Part shown: one piece after another, positions 1-7,835 of the stretch
Numbering within the stretch: position 1 is the stretch's first letter
How the letters are laid out: each line of letters opens with the position of its first letter
From: Halogranum amylolyticum
GTDB lineage: Archaea; Halobacteriota; Halobacteria; Halobacteriales; Haloferacaceae
Reading direction: 5' to 3'
DNA: 64,000 nucleotides
NCBI RefSeq assembly: GCF_900110465.1
Contig: NZ_FODV01000001.1
Coordinates: 496,001 to 560,000 of the forward strand
Translations under genes and position numbers: made by a program
Notes under the pieces: generated by a model
Seen by the model: only the letters and a program-made list of their open reading frames with translations
Told to the model about the DNA's origin: nothing
Database searches by the model: none

Positions 1-842
1 GCAGCCGGAACAGCCGCGAGTCGAACCGTTCGGTCCGGACGAGCCCGACGCCGAACGCAGCGGCGACGGCGACGGCCGCCCAGTTGCCGAACCAGGCGTT
101 GATCCCGCCCCAGAGGATGACGAAGCTCACGAGATCGTCGAGCATGAACTCACAGCTCGACAGTCTCGCGAGCAGGCCGCCGCGGTCGAACGTTCGGTCG
201 AGGACGACGACGGCGACCGTCGCGCTCAGTACCCACCCGGCGTAGTTCGACAGCGGGACGCCGTAGAACGCTCCACCCCCGGGGTAGACCCAGAAGCCGA
301 GTGCGACCGCGCCGGGGTCGAGTACGACGTCCATCAGCAGGACGGTGGCGATGACGGCCGGCAGTCGAACCGCCATTCGGTCCGCTCGCGAACCGAGCAG
401 GAGCAAGCAGAGCAGGTAGGCGTTCATCACCAGGGGGAGAAAGAACACCGGGAGCGCCAGCGGAATCCCGCCGAGCGTTGGGCCGAGCTCGACGCCGTAG
501 TAGAACTCGCCGTAGGGCCACGCAGTGTGGACGCCGACGTACTCGATGGCGTAAGCGTAACCCACGAGCGCGAGCACCCCGGCGAGCGCCTTCTTCCCCA
601 TCGTCGGGACGACGCCGGCGACGAGCGGCGCGCGCATGACGACCGTCCCGAAGAGGACGAGGAGGGGGTTGAACGAAAGCGGGTCGGGGAGCCACCCCAT
701 CGCGCTCGCGACGAGCAACACTGCCCCGTTCAGCGGGAAGAACACCGAGACGGTGAAGCGGTTTTCTCGAATCAGACGGTCGAGCCACGCCTCAGCCTCT
801 CGTCGCGTCTCCGGGACCGACTCGAAGGCAGTCAGGTCAGCC
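1..842 (-). CDS. cruF: CruF-type bisanhydrobacterioruberin hydratase, C terminus beyond the window
   Basis: Integral membrane enzyme that hydrates bisanhydrobacterioruberin, the last step to the C50 carotenoid bacterioruberin. I translated this frame by hand: it starts MADLTAFESVPETRREAEAW and stays open to base 1, giving about 280 residues. It is strongly hydrophobic with several spans; polar and aromatic patches such as YGEFYYG (about residue 115) and DVVLDPGAVALGFW (about residue 170) are typical of the carotenoid biosynthesis protein family. Its ATG overlaps the last 6 bases of lyeJ (ATGGCTGA), so translation is probably coupled. The order crtD-lyeJ-cruF is the known haloarchaeal bacterioruberin operon, which supports the name more than the motifs do. 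Partial only because the window ends. Confidence 0.85.
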
Positions 843-1670
843 ATAGACGACCTCCAAGAGGCCACCCAGCGTCAGCAGCATCCCGACAGCCGTGTTGAGC
901 ACCGGATACCACCAGTAGGCGCGTTCGACGTCGATGTCGGAGCGCGTGATGCCGAAGACGGCGACCGGGTAGGCGAGCATGAGCGCCCCGAGTCGGAGAT
1001 CGAGCGTCCCGAAGGCGACGGCGGCGAGCAGCCACGTCAGCGCACAGTACCAGTAGGTGCGCGTCTCGCCGAGGTAGGTCGCGGTCGTCTGGATGCCCGC
1101 CTCGCGGTCGGGGTCGATGTCGGGGATGGCCGAGAACGTGTGCATCCCCATCGTCCAGAGCCACCCGCCGACGACGGCGGCCAGCGGCGGATTCGCACCC
1201 GCGACGGTCGCGTAGGCGGCGACACCGGGCAGGATGTACAGCCCGTTCGACAGCGAGTCGAGGAACGGCGTCGTCTTGAACCGCAGCGGCGGGGCGCTGT
1301 ACTCGACACCGAGGAGGAAGAACCCGACCAGCCACGGCCACGCGACGGACGGCGTTAGCGCGAACGTCGCGAGACCGAGCAGCCCGCTGACGACGACGGC
1401 GGCGACGACGGTACGGTCGCCCCGATACCGAACCTCTTTCTCGTCTTTCTTCGGGTTCGCCGCGTCGACGTCGGCGTCGAAGATGTCGTTGACGCCGTAC
1501 AGAAGAACGTTTGCCGGCAGGAGAAAGTAGGCGAACAGCGTGAGGGCTTCGGGGACGAACAGCTCTTCGGGTCGCTCGGCGGCGAAGGCGACGCCGACCA
1601 CCACTGGTCCGGCGAGGTAGAGCCAGAAGCGCGGCCGCGAGAGCTTCAGGAGGTGACGGAGCGTGGCCAT
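837..1670 (-). CDS. lyeJ: Lycopene elongase/1,2-hydratase (UbiA family prenyltransferase)
   Basis: Membrane prenyltransferase that adds C5 units from dimethylallyl diphosphate to lycopene and hydrates the end group, committing lycopene to C50 bacterioruberin. The 277-residue protein has the two aspartate-rich Mg-diphosphate motifs of the UbiA family: NDIFDADVD near residue 68 and DIDPDREAG near residue 184, set among about eight or nine hydrophobic spans. The ATG at 1670 follows the crtD stop by 8 bases. Bacterial and archaeal UbiA proteins also make quinones and lipids, so the substrate rests on its place between crtD and cruF. Confidence 0.87.
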   Translation of the reverse strand: MATLRHLLKLSRPRFWLYLAGPVVVGVAFAAERPEELFVPEALTLFAYFLLPANVLLYGVNDIFDADVDAANPKKDEKEVRYRGDRTVVAAVVVSGLLGLATFALTPSVAWPWLVGFFLLGVEYSAPPLRFKTTPFLDSLSNGLYILPGVAAYATVAGANPPLAAVVGGWLWTMGMHTFSAIPDIDPDREAGIQTTATYLGETRTYWYCALTWLLAAVAFGTLDLRLGALMLAYPVAVFGITRSDIDVERAYWWYPVLNTAVGMLLTLGGLLEVVYG

Positions 1671-1678
1671 CGTCCGGC

Positions 1679-3286
1679 TCACTTCGCGGGCGTCGTCTTG
1701 CCGACCGTCTCGGCGGTCAGTCGACCGCTGATGAGACACATCGGAACGCCGATGCCAGGCGTCGTGTACGATCCGGTGAAGTAGAGGCCGTCCACCGTCT
1801 TCGAGGCGTGTGGCGGCCGCAGCAGCGCCGTCTGGGTGAGCGTGTGTGCGAGGCCGAGCGCCGTCCCCTGTCGACTGTTGTACCGGTCGGCGAAGTCGTC
1901 GATACAGAACGACTCCTCGAGGACGATCCGGTCGCGGAGGTCGACGCCGGTGTTTTCGGCGATGTCGTCGAGCACGAGATCGCGGTACTGTCGTCGAATC
2001 TCGGGGGTGTCCTCCAGTCCGGGCGCGATGGGGACGAGCGCGAAGAGGTTGCTGTGACCCTCGGGGGCGACGGTGTCGTCGGTCTTCGAGGGGACACAGA
2101 GGTAGTAGGCGGGGTCGTCGGGCCACTCCGGATTCTCGAAGATCCGGTCGAAGTGTTCGTTCCAGTCGGTCGGGAGCACGAGCGTGTGGTGCGCTAACTC
2201 CTCGACGTCGCCCTCGACGCCGAGATAGAGCAGGAACGCGGAGGGGGCGTAGGTGCGGGAGTCCCAGTAGTCGGCGCTGTACTGGCGTTTCTCCGGCGGG
2301 AGGAGCTCCTGTTCGGTGTGTGCGTAGTCGGCGTCGCTGACGACGACGTCGGCGAAGAACGCATCGTCGTCGGTGCGGACGACGAACGCGCCACGGCGGC
2401 CTCTGATCTCGCGGACCTCCGCGTCGGTGTGGAACGTCACGCCCAACTCCTCGGCCAACTCGACGATGCCGTCGACGACACCACCCAATCCGCCGTCGGG
2501 GTAGTAGACGCCGAGGTTGAAGTCGACGTGGCTCATCAGGTTGTAGAGCGCGGGCGTGTTGGTCGGTGCACCCCCGAGGAAGACGAGGGTGTACTGCATG
2601 ATCTGTTGGAGCTTCGGGTGGTCGAAGTAGTCCTCGACGTGGCCCTGCATCGACCCGACGAGCGAGAGCCCCCAAGAGTATCGCAGGACGTCCGGGTCGA
2701 CGTAGTCTCGGAGATTCGGGCGGTCGGTGTAGACGAAGTGGTCCATCCCGATCTGGTAGTTCCGTTTGGACTTCTGCAGATAGTCGTCGAACGCCTCCGC
2801 CGCGCCGGGTTCGTACGACTCGAACGTCCGGCGGTTCTCCTCGAGGTCCGGAACCATATCCACCCGGTCGCCGTCCTTGAAGTAGATGCGGTAGTGGGGG
2901 TCCAGTCGAGTGAGCCCGTAGTACTCCGAGGGATGTTTGCCGAAGTCGGCGAAGAAGTGCTCGAAGACGTCGGGCATCAGATACCACGACGGTCCCATGT
3001 CGAACCGGAACCCGTCGCGTTCGAGGCGACTCGCCCGCCCGCCGAGCTGTTCGTTCTTCTCTAGAACAGTGACGTCGGCACCGGCTTGGGCGAGGTAACA
3101 CGCCGTCGAGAGGCCGCCGAACCCGCTGCCGACGACGACGACGGAGTCGCCGTCGACCGCACTGAGGTCCGTCGTGAGGTGGCGCTTCTCCGGGTCGAGC
3201 CCGGAGCCACCGTCGAAGTCGTAGGACCGAGCGGTTTCGCCGGACGAAGAGAGAGAGCCGTCGCCGTAGTCCGAGACCGAATCCAT
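1679..3286 (-). CDS. crtD: Carotenoid 3,4-desaturase, phytoene desaturase family
   Basis: FAD-dependent desaturase of the CrtI/CrtD family, acting on the elongated C45/C50 carotenoids of the bacterioruberin route. A dinucleotide-binding motif GSGFGGLSTACYLAQAG lies near residue 56, after an acidic Ser/Asp-rich N terminus, and is followed by the E-K and GGRAS elements; the C-terminal FAD signature includes FTGSYTTPGIGVPMC. I start at ATG 3286 (535 aa) rather than the in-frame ATG 3313, because a TATA-like TTATTTTAT at 3312-3320 lies 26 bp before 3286, the expected spacing for a leaderless haloarchaeal transcript, and would overlap the longer start. First gene of the crtD-lyeJ-cruF operon. Confidence 0.87.
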   Translation of the reverse strand: MDSVSDYGDGSLSSSGETARSYDFDGGSGLDPEKRHLTTDLSAVDGDSVVVVGSGFGGLSTACYLAQAGADVTVLEKNEQLGGRASRLERDGFRFDMGPSWYLMPDVFEHFFADFGKHPSEYYGLTRLDPHYRIYFKDGDRVDMVPDLEENRRTFESYEPGAAEAFDDYLQKSKRNYQIGMDHFVYTDRPNLRDYVDPDVLRYSWGLSLVGSMQGHVEDYFDHPKLQQIMQYTLVFLGGAPTNTPALYNLMSHVDFNLGVYYPDGGLGGVVDGIVELAEELGVTFHTDAEVREIRGRRGAFVVRTDDDAFFADVVVSDADYAHTEQELLPPEKRQYSADYWDSRTYAPSAFLLYLGVEGDVEELAHHTLVLPTDWNEHFDRIFENPEWPDDPAYYLCVPSKTDDTVAPEGHSNLFALVPIAPGLEDTPEIRRQYRDLVLDDIAENTGVDLRDRIVLEESFCIDDFADRYNSRQGTALGLAHTLTQTALLRPPHASKTVDGLYFTGSYTTPGIGVPMCLISGRLTAETVGKTTPAK

Positions 3287-3311
3287 GGACCCATCTAAGA
3301 ACGAAGGAAGC

Positions 3312-3320
3312 ATAAAATAA
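3312..3320 (-). promoter_or_regulatory. TATA box of the crtD-lyeJ-cruF operon
   Basis: On the minus strand the sequence reads TTATTTTAT, 26 bp before ATG 3286. It is the only AT-rich octamer in a G+C-rich stretch and decides the crtD start codon. Confidence 0.6.
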
Positions 3321-3453
3321 CTGACCCACCCGATGGGCTGCCGCCATCGCGTCGTCTGTGCCGTCCGGCGGTCGTCGTCCGTATCGTCCGGCGGCCGTCG
3401 TCCGCGCCGTCCGTCTCACGTAGTTTTAGGTCGAGGTCGTCCCTACCGCCCGC

Positions 3454-4137
3454 ATGAACGGCAAGACGGTCGTCGTCACCGGTGGAAGTCGTGGTCTCGG
3501 AAAGGCTGTCGCGAGCGTGTTCGCCGACGCCGGCGCGCGGGTCGTCGTCTGCGCGCGGGGAACGGACGCACTCGACGCCGCCGTCGCCGACATCGACGGC
3601 GACGTGACGGGCGTCCGCGCGGACGTCAGAGACGAGTTCGACGTCGAGCGACTGCTGGAGACCGCAGCGCGCGGAAACGACGGCGTCGACGTCGTCGTCG
3701 CCAACGCCGGCACCATCCACGGCGCACCCGGCGAGCTACCGATCGGAGAGGAGTCTTACACTGCCTTCGACGACACCCTCCGGACGAACGTCCGCGGCGT
3801 CTTCTCGACGGTCAAGGAGGCACTGCCGCATATGCCCTCTGACGGCCGCGTGCTGGTCCCCTCGGGGTCTGTCGCCCAGGAGGCGAAAGCCGGAATGGGG
3901 AGCTACGCCGTCTCGAAGGCTGCAGCCGAAGCGGTCGCCCGCGGGTTCGCCGTCGACGTCGAGCAGGCTGTCGGCGTCGTCGACCCCGGACTGGCGGCGA
4001 CGGAGCTGACTGGTAGACAGGGCCGCGATCCGGCCGATCTCGCGCCGATGTATCTCTGGGCGGCGACGGAACTCGCCGCCGAGGAGTTAGACGGGCACCG
4101 AGTGACGGTCAAACAGTGGAAGCAGGCGACGCGGTGA
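3454..4137 (+). CDS. Short-chain dehydrogenase/reductase (classical SDR)
   Basis: NAD(P)-dependent oxidoreductase of 227 residues with a complete classical SDR set: cofactor motif TGGSRGLG at residues 8-15, structural NAG near residue 90, catalytic Ser in PSGSV near 132 and YAVSK near residue 150. A basic residue directly after the glycine motif region (CARG) suggests NADPH. It stands alone, divergent from crtD, with a TATA-like TAGTTTTAG about 27 bp before the ATG. The substrate cannot be predicted; the C terminus is somewhat short for the family. Confidence 0.85.
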   Translation: MNGKTVVVTGGSRGLGKAVASVFADAGARVVVCARGTDALDAAVADIDGDVTGVRADVRDEFDVERLLETAARGNDGVDVVVANAGTIHGAPGELPIGEESYTAFDDTLRTNVRGVFSTVKEALPHMPSDGRVLVPSGSVAQEAKAGMGSYAVSKAAAEAVARGFAVDVEQAVGVVDPGLAATELTGRQGRDPADLAPMYLWAATELAAEELDGHRVTVKQWKQATR

Positions 4138-4238
4138 GCCTGCGGGTACGGTCGCAGCCGTGGTCAGGGTACGACGGCGAGTGAGAGACGAGACGAACCC
4201 GTCGCTCGACGGCTGAAATCCGAAAGAGAGGCGGTCGA

Positions 4239-4616
4239 TTACTCGTCGCCGACGAGGACGGCGTTGACCTGACCGTTCTGACCGGGACGGGAGGTGACGC
4301 GGGCCGTACCGAGGTCCGTCTCGATGATGGCGCCCTTCGTGATGATGTTCCGACGGACGTAGTTGATGTTCGCCGGGTTGTCGACGACGTTCTCGATGGT
4401 GGCGGAGGTCGTCTCGCCGCCGTCGGCGACCTGCGCGACGTTCGTCGAGAGCGCGCGGACCTTCGTCTCGTTGCCGCGGGAGTCGATGACGCGGAACCGG
4501 GGTTCACCGACCGTCGTCTCGGTCGGTTCGCGACCGAGCTGGTAGCGCTTCTTCTTGCGGAAGTGCTTCAGTCGACCGCCGGTACGCTTTCGCTTGGAGC
4601 GTCCCTGATCTTTCAT
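4239..4616 (-). CDS. rps8e: 30S ribosomal protein S8e
   Basis: Small-subunit ribosomal protein present in archaea and eukaryotes. The 125-residue protein starts MKDQGRSKRKRTGGRLKHFR, the diagnostic basic N terminus; GREPTET and an RRNIITKGA segment are also typical of S8e. An in-frame upstream codon at 4637 would add seven residues that do not belong to the family, so ATG 4616 is chosen. Monocistronic between two plus-strand genes. Confidence 0.95.
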   Translation of the reverse strand: MKDQGRSKRKRTGGRLKHFRKKKRYQLGREPTETTVGEPRFRVIDSRGNETKVRALSTNVAQVADGGETTSATIENVVDNPANINYVRRNIITKGAIIETDLGTARVTSRPGQNGQVNAVLVGDE

Positions 4617-4781
4617 ACCGGGTAAGACTGCCAGCAACTACTTGAATGAACCGAATCGGGACCGGAGCGCCCGTCCCGCGACGGTACGCTCGCACCGCGC
4701 ACCGCCGCACCCCGTCGAGACGTGCCCGCCGCTCGCTCACCGCCGACGGGATTATCAACTCTCCCTGAGTAGCAGACAGTC

Positions 4782-5063
4782 ATGAGCAAGCGAACGATCG
4801 GTCGGCGGAACGTCGAGCGGCAGCATCCGCCGGAGGGACATCTCGGCACGACAATCGTCGACGCCGTCAGCGACGCGACGGGGGTTCCGGTGTCGGAGAT
4901 GGATTCGGAGCTGAACGACTACGTCGACCCGGACGCGCTCGACGCGCTGTTCGCCGACCGGTTCGACGGCACACCGCGGAAGGGTGGTCTCCTCATCTTC
5001 TCGATGTGCGGCTGCAAGGTCCGCGTCCACGGCGACGGGCGGGTCGTCGTCACGCCGAAGTGA
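4782..5063 (+). CDS. HalOD1 output-domain protein
   Basis: A 93-residue protein made almost entirely of one HalOD1 domain, the small haloarchaeal output domain otherwise found at the end of response regulators. Diagnostic features are the invariant-looking DYVDPDALDALF in the middle and the closing beta segments FSMCGCKVRVHGDGRVVVT. There is no receiver or sensor domain and no transmembrane segment, so it is a free-standing cytoplasmic partner whose target is unknown. Starts at the only sensible ATG. Confidence 0.75.
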   Translation: MSKRTIGRRNVERQHPPEGHLGTTIVDAVSDATGVPVSEMDSELNDYVDPDALDALFADRFDGTPRKGGLLIFSMCGCKVRVHGDGRVVVTPK

Positions 5064-5127
5064 GCGTTCGGCCCTCCCCACGGTCCATTCAGCAACGTTT
5101 AGTGCGCTGGTCGTCCGTCCTCCACCA

Positions 5128-5577
5128 ATGAGTCTCGACGTCGCCGTGGCCGTTCCGTTCCGACAGAAGGGCAAGACGCGACTCGGCGAGGGCGCGTTCG
5201 TCGTCGCGCTCTCGTTGGACCGCGACTGGTTCTCGCCGGACCAGGCGAAACGCCTCATCGACGTCGCGGCCGGTCGCGGACTGGTCTCCCGCGAGGACGG
5301 CGAGGTCGTCGCCGAGTTCGACCCGAACGCAGTCGACGTCCCCGAGAACTTCACGCCCGACGCCTCCGTCCTCCGCGAGCAGTCGACGTTCGAGATGATC
5401 TTAGACGCGCTCGTCGCCGCCGGCCACGAGAAACAGACGGTCGTCGCCACCGTCAACGAACGCCAGCGCGACCTCGGCGTGACACTCGAGACCGCCGCGG
5501 TGCTCTACGCTCGTCGCAACGGCGTCGACGTCGCGGACGCCGCCGAGAAGGCGCGCGGCGAACTCCTCGAGTCCTAG
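5128..5577 (+). CDS. DUF2240-like conserved archaeal protein
   Basis: 149-residue soluble protein starting MSLDVAVAVPFRQKGKTRLG. I recognise the general pattern of the archaeal DUF2240 family: an N-terminal FRQKGK..L segment followed by a winged-helix-like part and a C-terminal helix (LETAAVLYARRNGVDV). No catalytic motif is visible and the function is unknown. The open frame extends upstream to 4984 through the HalOD1 gene, but the TATA-like CGTTTAGTG about 27 bp before ATG 5128 supports the short start. Its stop overlaps the stop of the convergent methyltransferase by 4 bases. Confidence 0.7.
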   Translation: MSLDVAVAVPFRQKGKTRLGEGAFVVALSLDRDWFSPDQAKRLIDVAAGRGLVSREDGEVVAEFDPNAVDVPENFTPDASVLREQSTFEMILDALVAAGHEKQTVVATVNERQRDLGVTLETAAVLYARRNGVDVADAAEKARGELLES

Positions 5578-6284
5578 CGTTCGGGCCGGAACACGCGCAT
5601 CGTGTCCCGATCGGTCGCCCGCGACGCCGTCTGGACGAACCCGAGGTCGGTGAACACCGCCTCCCAGTCGCGGTAGTAGAGGGGGAACTCGTCGTGAACG
5701 TAGTTGACGCCCCGGTCGGCATCGCTCTCGGCGGTCGCGCTCGTGCGCTCCTCGCTTCCACCCTCGTCGTCTCCGTCCGGACGCTCGTCTCCGCTCTCCT
5801 CTTGGCTCTCGTCTCTGGATCCCTCGTTCTCGACGGTGACGAGGAGGTCGGAGGCGACCCGTGCGACGTCGGCGAACACGTGACTGTCGTCCGGGTGGAT
5901 GTGCTGGAGCGTCTCGACCGAGTAGACGACGTCGAAGCGGTCGTCTTCGACGGATGGGAGGAACGACTCGATGGCGTCGACGTGGAACGTCCCCCGCGAG
6001 GCGAGGTCGGGGTAGTTGTCGGCCATCACCTCGAACGCCTCGTCGTTGATGTCGACGCCGTGGAGGTCGTGGTAGCCGTGGTCGAGCAGGTGTGCGAGAT
6101 GTCGTCCCGAACTACAGCCGAGTTCGAGGATCGACGCGTCGCTGTCGACGGCGTCGTCGAGGACGGCCCGGAGCGACTCGCTGGTCTCGTCTGGCCCGTA
6201 GTAGGCGTAGTAGTCCGGCGAGTACGCTCCCGACCGCTCCTCCCACTCCCGACGGACGTCGTTGGAATCCACGTCTACCGACAC
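5574..6284 (-). CDS. Class I SAM-dependent methyltransferase with acidic insertion
   Basis: 236-residue Rossmann-fold methyltransferase. Motif I is ILELGCSSGRH (residues about 52-62), the acidic loop is GVDINDEAF, and the post-motif DVVYSVETLQHIHPDD fits motif IV. Between residues about 150 and 195 there is a low-complexity Asp/Glu/Ser-rich insertion (SRDESQEESGDERPDGDDEG), probably a disordered halophilic loop. The first 35 residues resemble the N-terminal cap of small-molecule methyltransferases. The substrate is unknown and the neighbours give no clue. Confidence 0.8.
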   Translation of the reverse strand: MSVDVDSNDVRREWEERSGAYSPDYYAYYGPDETSESLRAVLDDAVDSDASILELGCSSGRHLAHLLDHGYHDLHGVDINDEAFEVMADNYPDLASRGTFHVDAIESFLPSVEDDRFDVVYSVETLQHIHPDDSHVFADVARVASDLLVTVENEGSRDESQEESGDERPDGDDEGGSEERTSATAESDADRGVNYVHDEFPLYYRDWEAVFTDLGFVQTASRATDRDTMRVFRPER

Positions 6285-6490
6285 CGGGCGCAGTCGGATA
6301 AAGCCTCGTTAGCGCGCCCGTCGCGGGTGAGAAACGACGAATACGAGAAAGAGCCGTCCGAATCGACTGGAGACGTCCGTGTCGACACCCGGAGAACCGA
6401 CGGAACCACGGCGACTGTCGACCGTTTCCGCCGGATCGGAGAACGGAGGTCGACGAAGCCACCGCCGTGATACCACGACCCGCACAAGCC

Positions 6491-6497
6491 TTAATTA
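6491..6497 (+). promoter_or_regulatory. TATA box of the cold shock gene
   Basis: TTAATTA lies 26-32 bp before ATG 6523, with no Shine-Dalgarno sequence between, so the transcript is probably leaderless. Confidence 0.5.
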
Positions 6498-6522
6498 GGT
6501 CCCTCTACTGTGTTCAAGAGCA

Positions 6523-6717
6523 ATGGCGAAAGGCGAAGTTGATTTCTTCAACGACACAGGCGGCTACGGTTTCATCTCGACGGACGACGCGGACGACGAC
6601 GTGTTCTTCCACATGGAAGACATCAGCGGTCCGGACCTCGAAGAGGGTCAGGAAGTCGAATTCGAGATCGAGCAGGCTCCCAAGGGCCCGCGCGCGAAGA
6701 ACCTGACCCGACTTTAA
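6523..6717 (+). CDS. cspA: Cold shock domain protein (CspA family)
   Basis: 64-residue single cold shock domain, a nucleic-acid-binding OB fold acting as an RNA chaperone. RNP1 is GGYGFIS (residues about 13-19) and RNP2 is VFFHM (about 27-31). Unlike bacterial CspA it is acidic (EDISGPDLEEGQEVEFEIEQ), as expected for a cytoplasm with molar KCl. Monocistronic. The stop codon is the first half of the perfect palindrome TAAACTAGTTTA (6715-6726). Confidence 0.92.
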   Translation: MAKGEVDFFNDTGGYGFISTDDADDDVFFHMEDISGPDLEEGQEVEFEIEQAPKGPRAKNLTRL

Positions 6718-6839
6718 ACTAGTTTAGTACGCTGCTCACGCGGCAAAACGACCCCACATTCTCACTATCTCACGCCGGTCAGCGGGACGCTCGCTCGTCG
6801 AGTCGAACACGCTATCTGTCGCCCCGAGCAACGACGAGT

Positions 6840-7229
6840 ATGGTCGAAGACCGTCTCCGCGACGGGAAGCGCGTCGCACAGTTACTCGCCTCCGAGATCG
6901 AGGGTGACGGCGGCGCACTGGTCTCGCTCGTCGTCAGTGACGCCGACCCGGACGTCGACCCGACGGCCGACGGCGCACTCGCCTACGTCGTCCGCGACGA
7001 GGAGACCGACGAGCGAGTCGCCGAGGTGTACGTCCAGCAGGACCGCGCCCGCGTCGAGTTCCTCGTCGGCCAAGACGCTGCCGCCGAGGCGGGTGAGAAG
7101 CGGGACCTCCGCGTCCGGCCGAAGGCGGTCCGTCCCCCGCGGACGCTCGTCTTCGTCGAGGACGGCGCGCAGGTGAAGTGGATTCTCCCCGTCTTCGAAG
7201 CGGTGCTGACGGCACACGGCGAAGAGTAG
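6840..7229 (+). CDS. Conserved haloarchaeal hypothetical protein
   Basis: 129-residue acidic soluble protein, MVEDRLRDGKRVAQLLASEI at the start. Secondary structure looks alpha-beta with a strand-rich core (ALAYVVRDEETDERVAEVYV, RARVEFLVGQ) and a hydrophobic C-terminal helix (VKWILPVFEAVLTAHG). I do not recognise a family or catalytic residues. Codon use is normal for the window and it heads a run of three small plus-strand genes. Confidence 0.6.
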   Translation: MVEDRLRDGKRVAQLLASEIEGDGGALVSLVVSDADPDVDPTADGALAYVVRDEETDERVAEVYVQQDRARVEFLVGQDAAAEAGEKRDLRVRPKAVRPPRTLVFVEDGAQVKWILPVFEAVLTAHGEE

Positions 7230-7260
7230 ACTTTTGTTCGCAGTCTGCGGCGGTTGTGGT

Positions 7261-7500
7261 ATGTCCGCCGTCGCAGACGCCCTCCAGCACCCCGCGGTCG
7301 GCATCGCCGTCGCGCTCGGGTTCCTCCTGCTCGTCGTCTCCGGGTTCGGCTTCACCTCCGTCTTCGGCGGCGTCGCCCTCCTCCTCTATCTCGCCATCAC
7401 CGCGTTCGTGCTCTGGTTGTTTTGGCGTGGTGTCCGCGCACTGGAGCGAATCGCCGACGCAGTAGAGGCACAGACGTTCGATTGGCAGTCTGACGATTGA
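7261..7500 (+). CDS. Small two-span membrane protein, paralogue 1
   Basis: 79 residues with two transmembrane segments (about residues 13-33 and 37-57) and a charged cytoplasmic tail, FWRGVRALERIADAVEA. The next gene encodes a protein with the same plan and a near-identical junction (LWRLVRAAERIADATED), so the two arose by tandem duplication. No known family. An upstream in-frame ATG at 7234 exists, but ATG 7261 begins where the similarity begins. Confidence 0.6.
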   Translation: MSAVADALQHPAVGIAVALGFLLLVVSGFGFTSVFGGVALLLYLAITAFVLWLFWRGVRALERIADAVEAQTFDWQSDD

Positions 7501-7547
7501 ATCGTCTCGGAGCAAACTATTTTACTGCGTCATCGCTCGACTCTGCT

Positions 7548-7790
7548 ATGTCGTCTGGAACGAGCGTGTTCCCGCTCACACTGGCCGAACGAGTCGTCCT
7601 CGTCGTGTTTTTCGTCGTCGTCGTTGGTGGAATCGCACTACTCGTGAGCATCCCCGGCACGATGGCCGTCTTCTCGTTCGTCGTCTCGTTGTTCGTGCTC
7701 TGGCTCCTGTGGCGACTCGTGCGGGCCGCAGAGCGCATCGCCGACGCGACCGAGGATCTCGCCACAGCGTCGACCGTCACCGACGACTGA
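7548..7790 (+). CDS. Small two-span membrane protein, paralogue 2
   Basis: 80 residues, two hydrophobic spans (about 15-35 and 38-58) followed by WRLVRAAERIADATED, which matches the tail of the preceding gene. The TATA-like ACTATTTTACTG lies about 27 bp before ATG 7548, so it has its own promoter although it follows its paralogue by 47 bp. A partly amphipathic tail helix suggests a protein-protein contact on the cytoplasmic face, but this is inference. Confidence 0.6.
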   Translation: MSSGTSVFPLTLAERVVLVVFFVVVVGGIALLVSIPGTMAVFSFVVSLFVLWLLWRLVRAAERIADATEDLATASTVTDD

Positions 7791-7835
7791 CCGGCATCCC
7801 TACACTTTTAGCCGCCGCGTCCCCCTCACCCGACA

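Noticed and set aside
150..788. 212-codon minus-strand frame inside cruF
   Set aside because: A different frame of the same strand reads as the hydrophobic CruF protein and joins lyeJ by overlap; this frame is Arg-rich shadow.
837..3419. A single 860-residue protein covering lyeJ and crtD
   Set aside because: Only its last 277 residues (lyeJ) are meaningful; the rest is the wrong frame of crtD.
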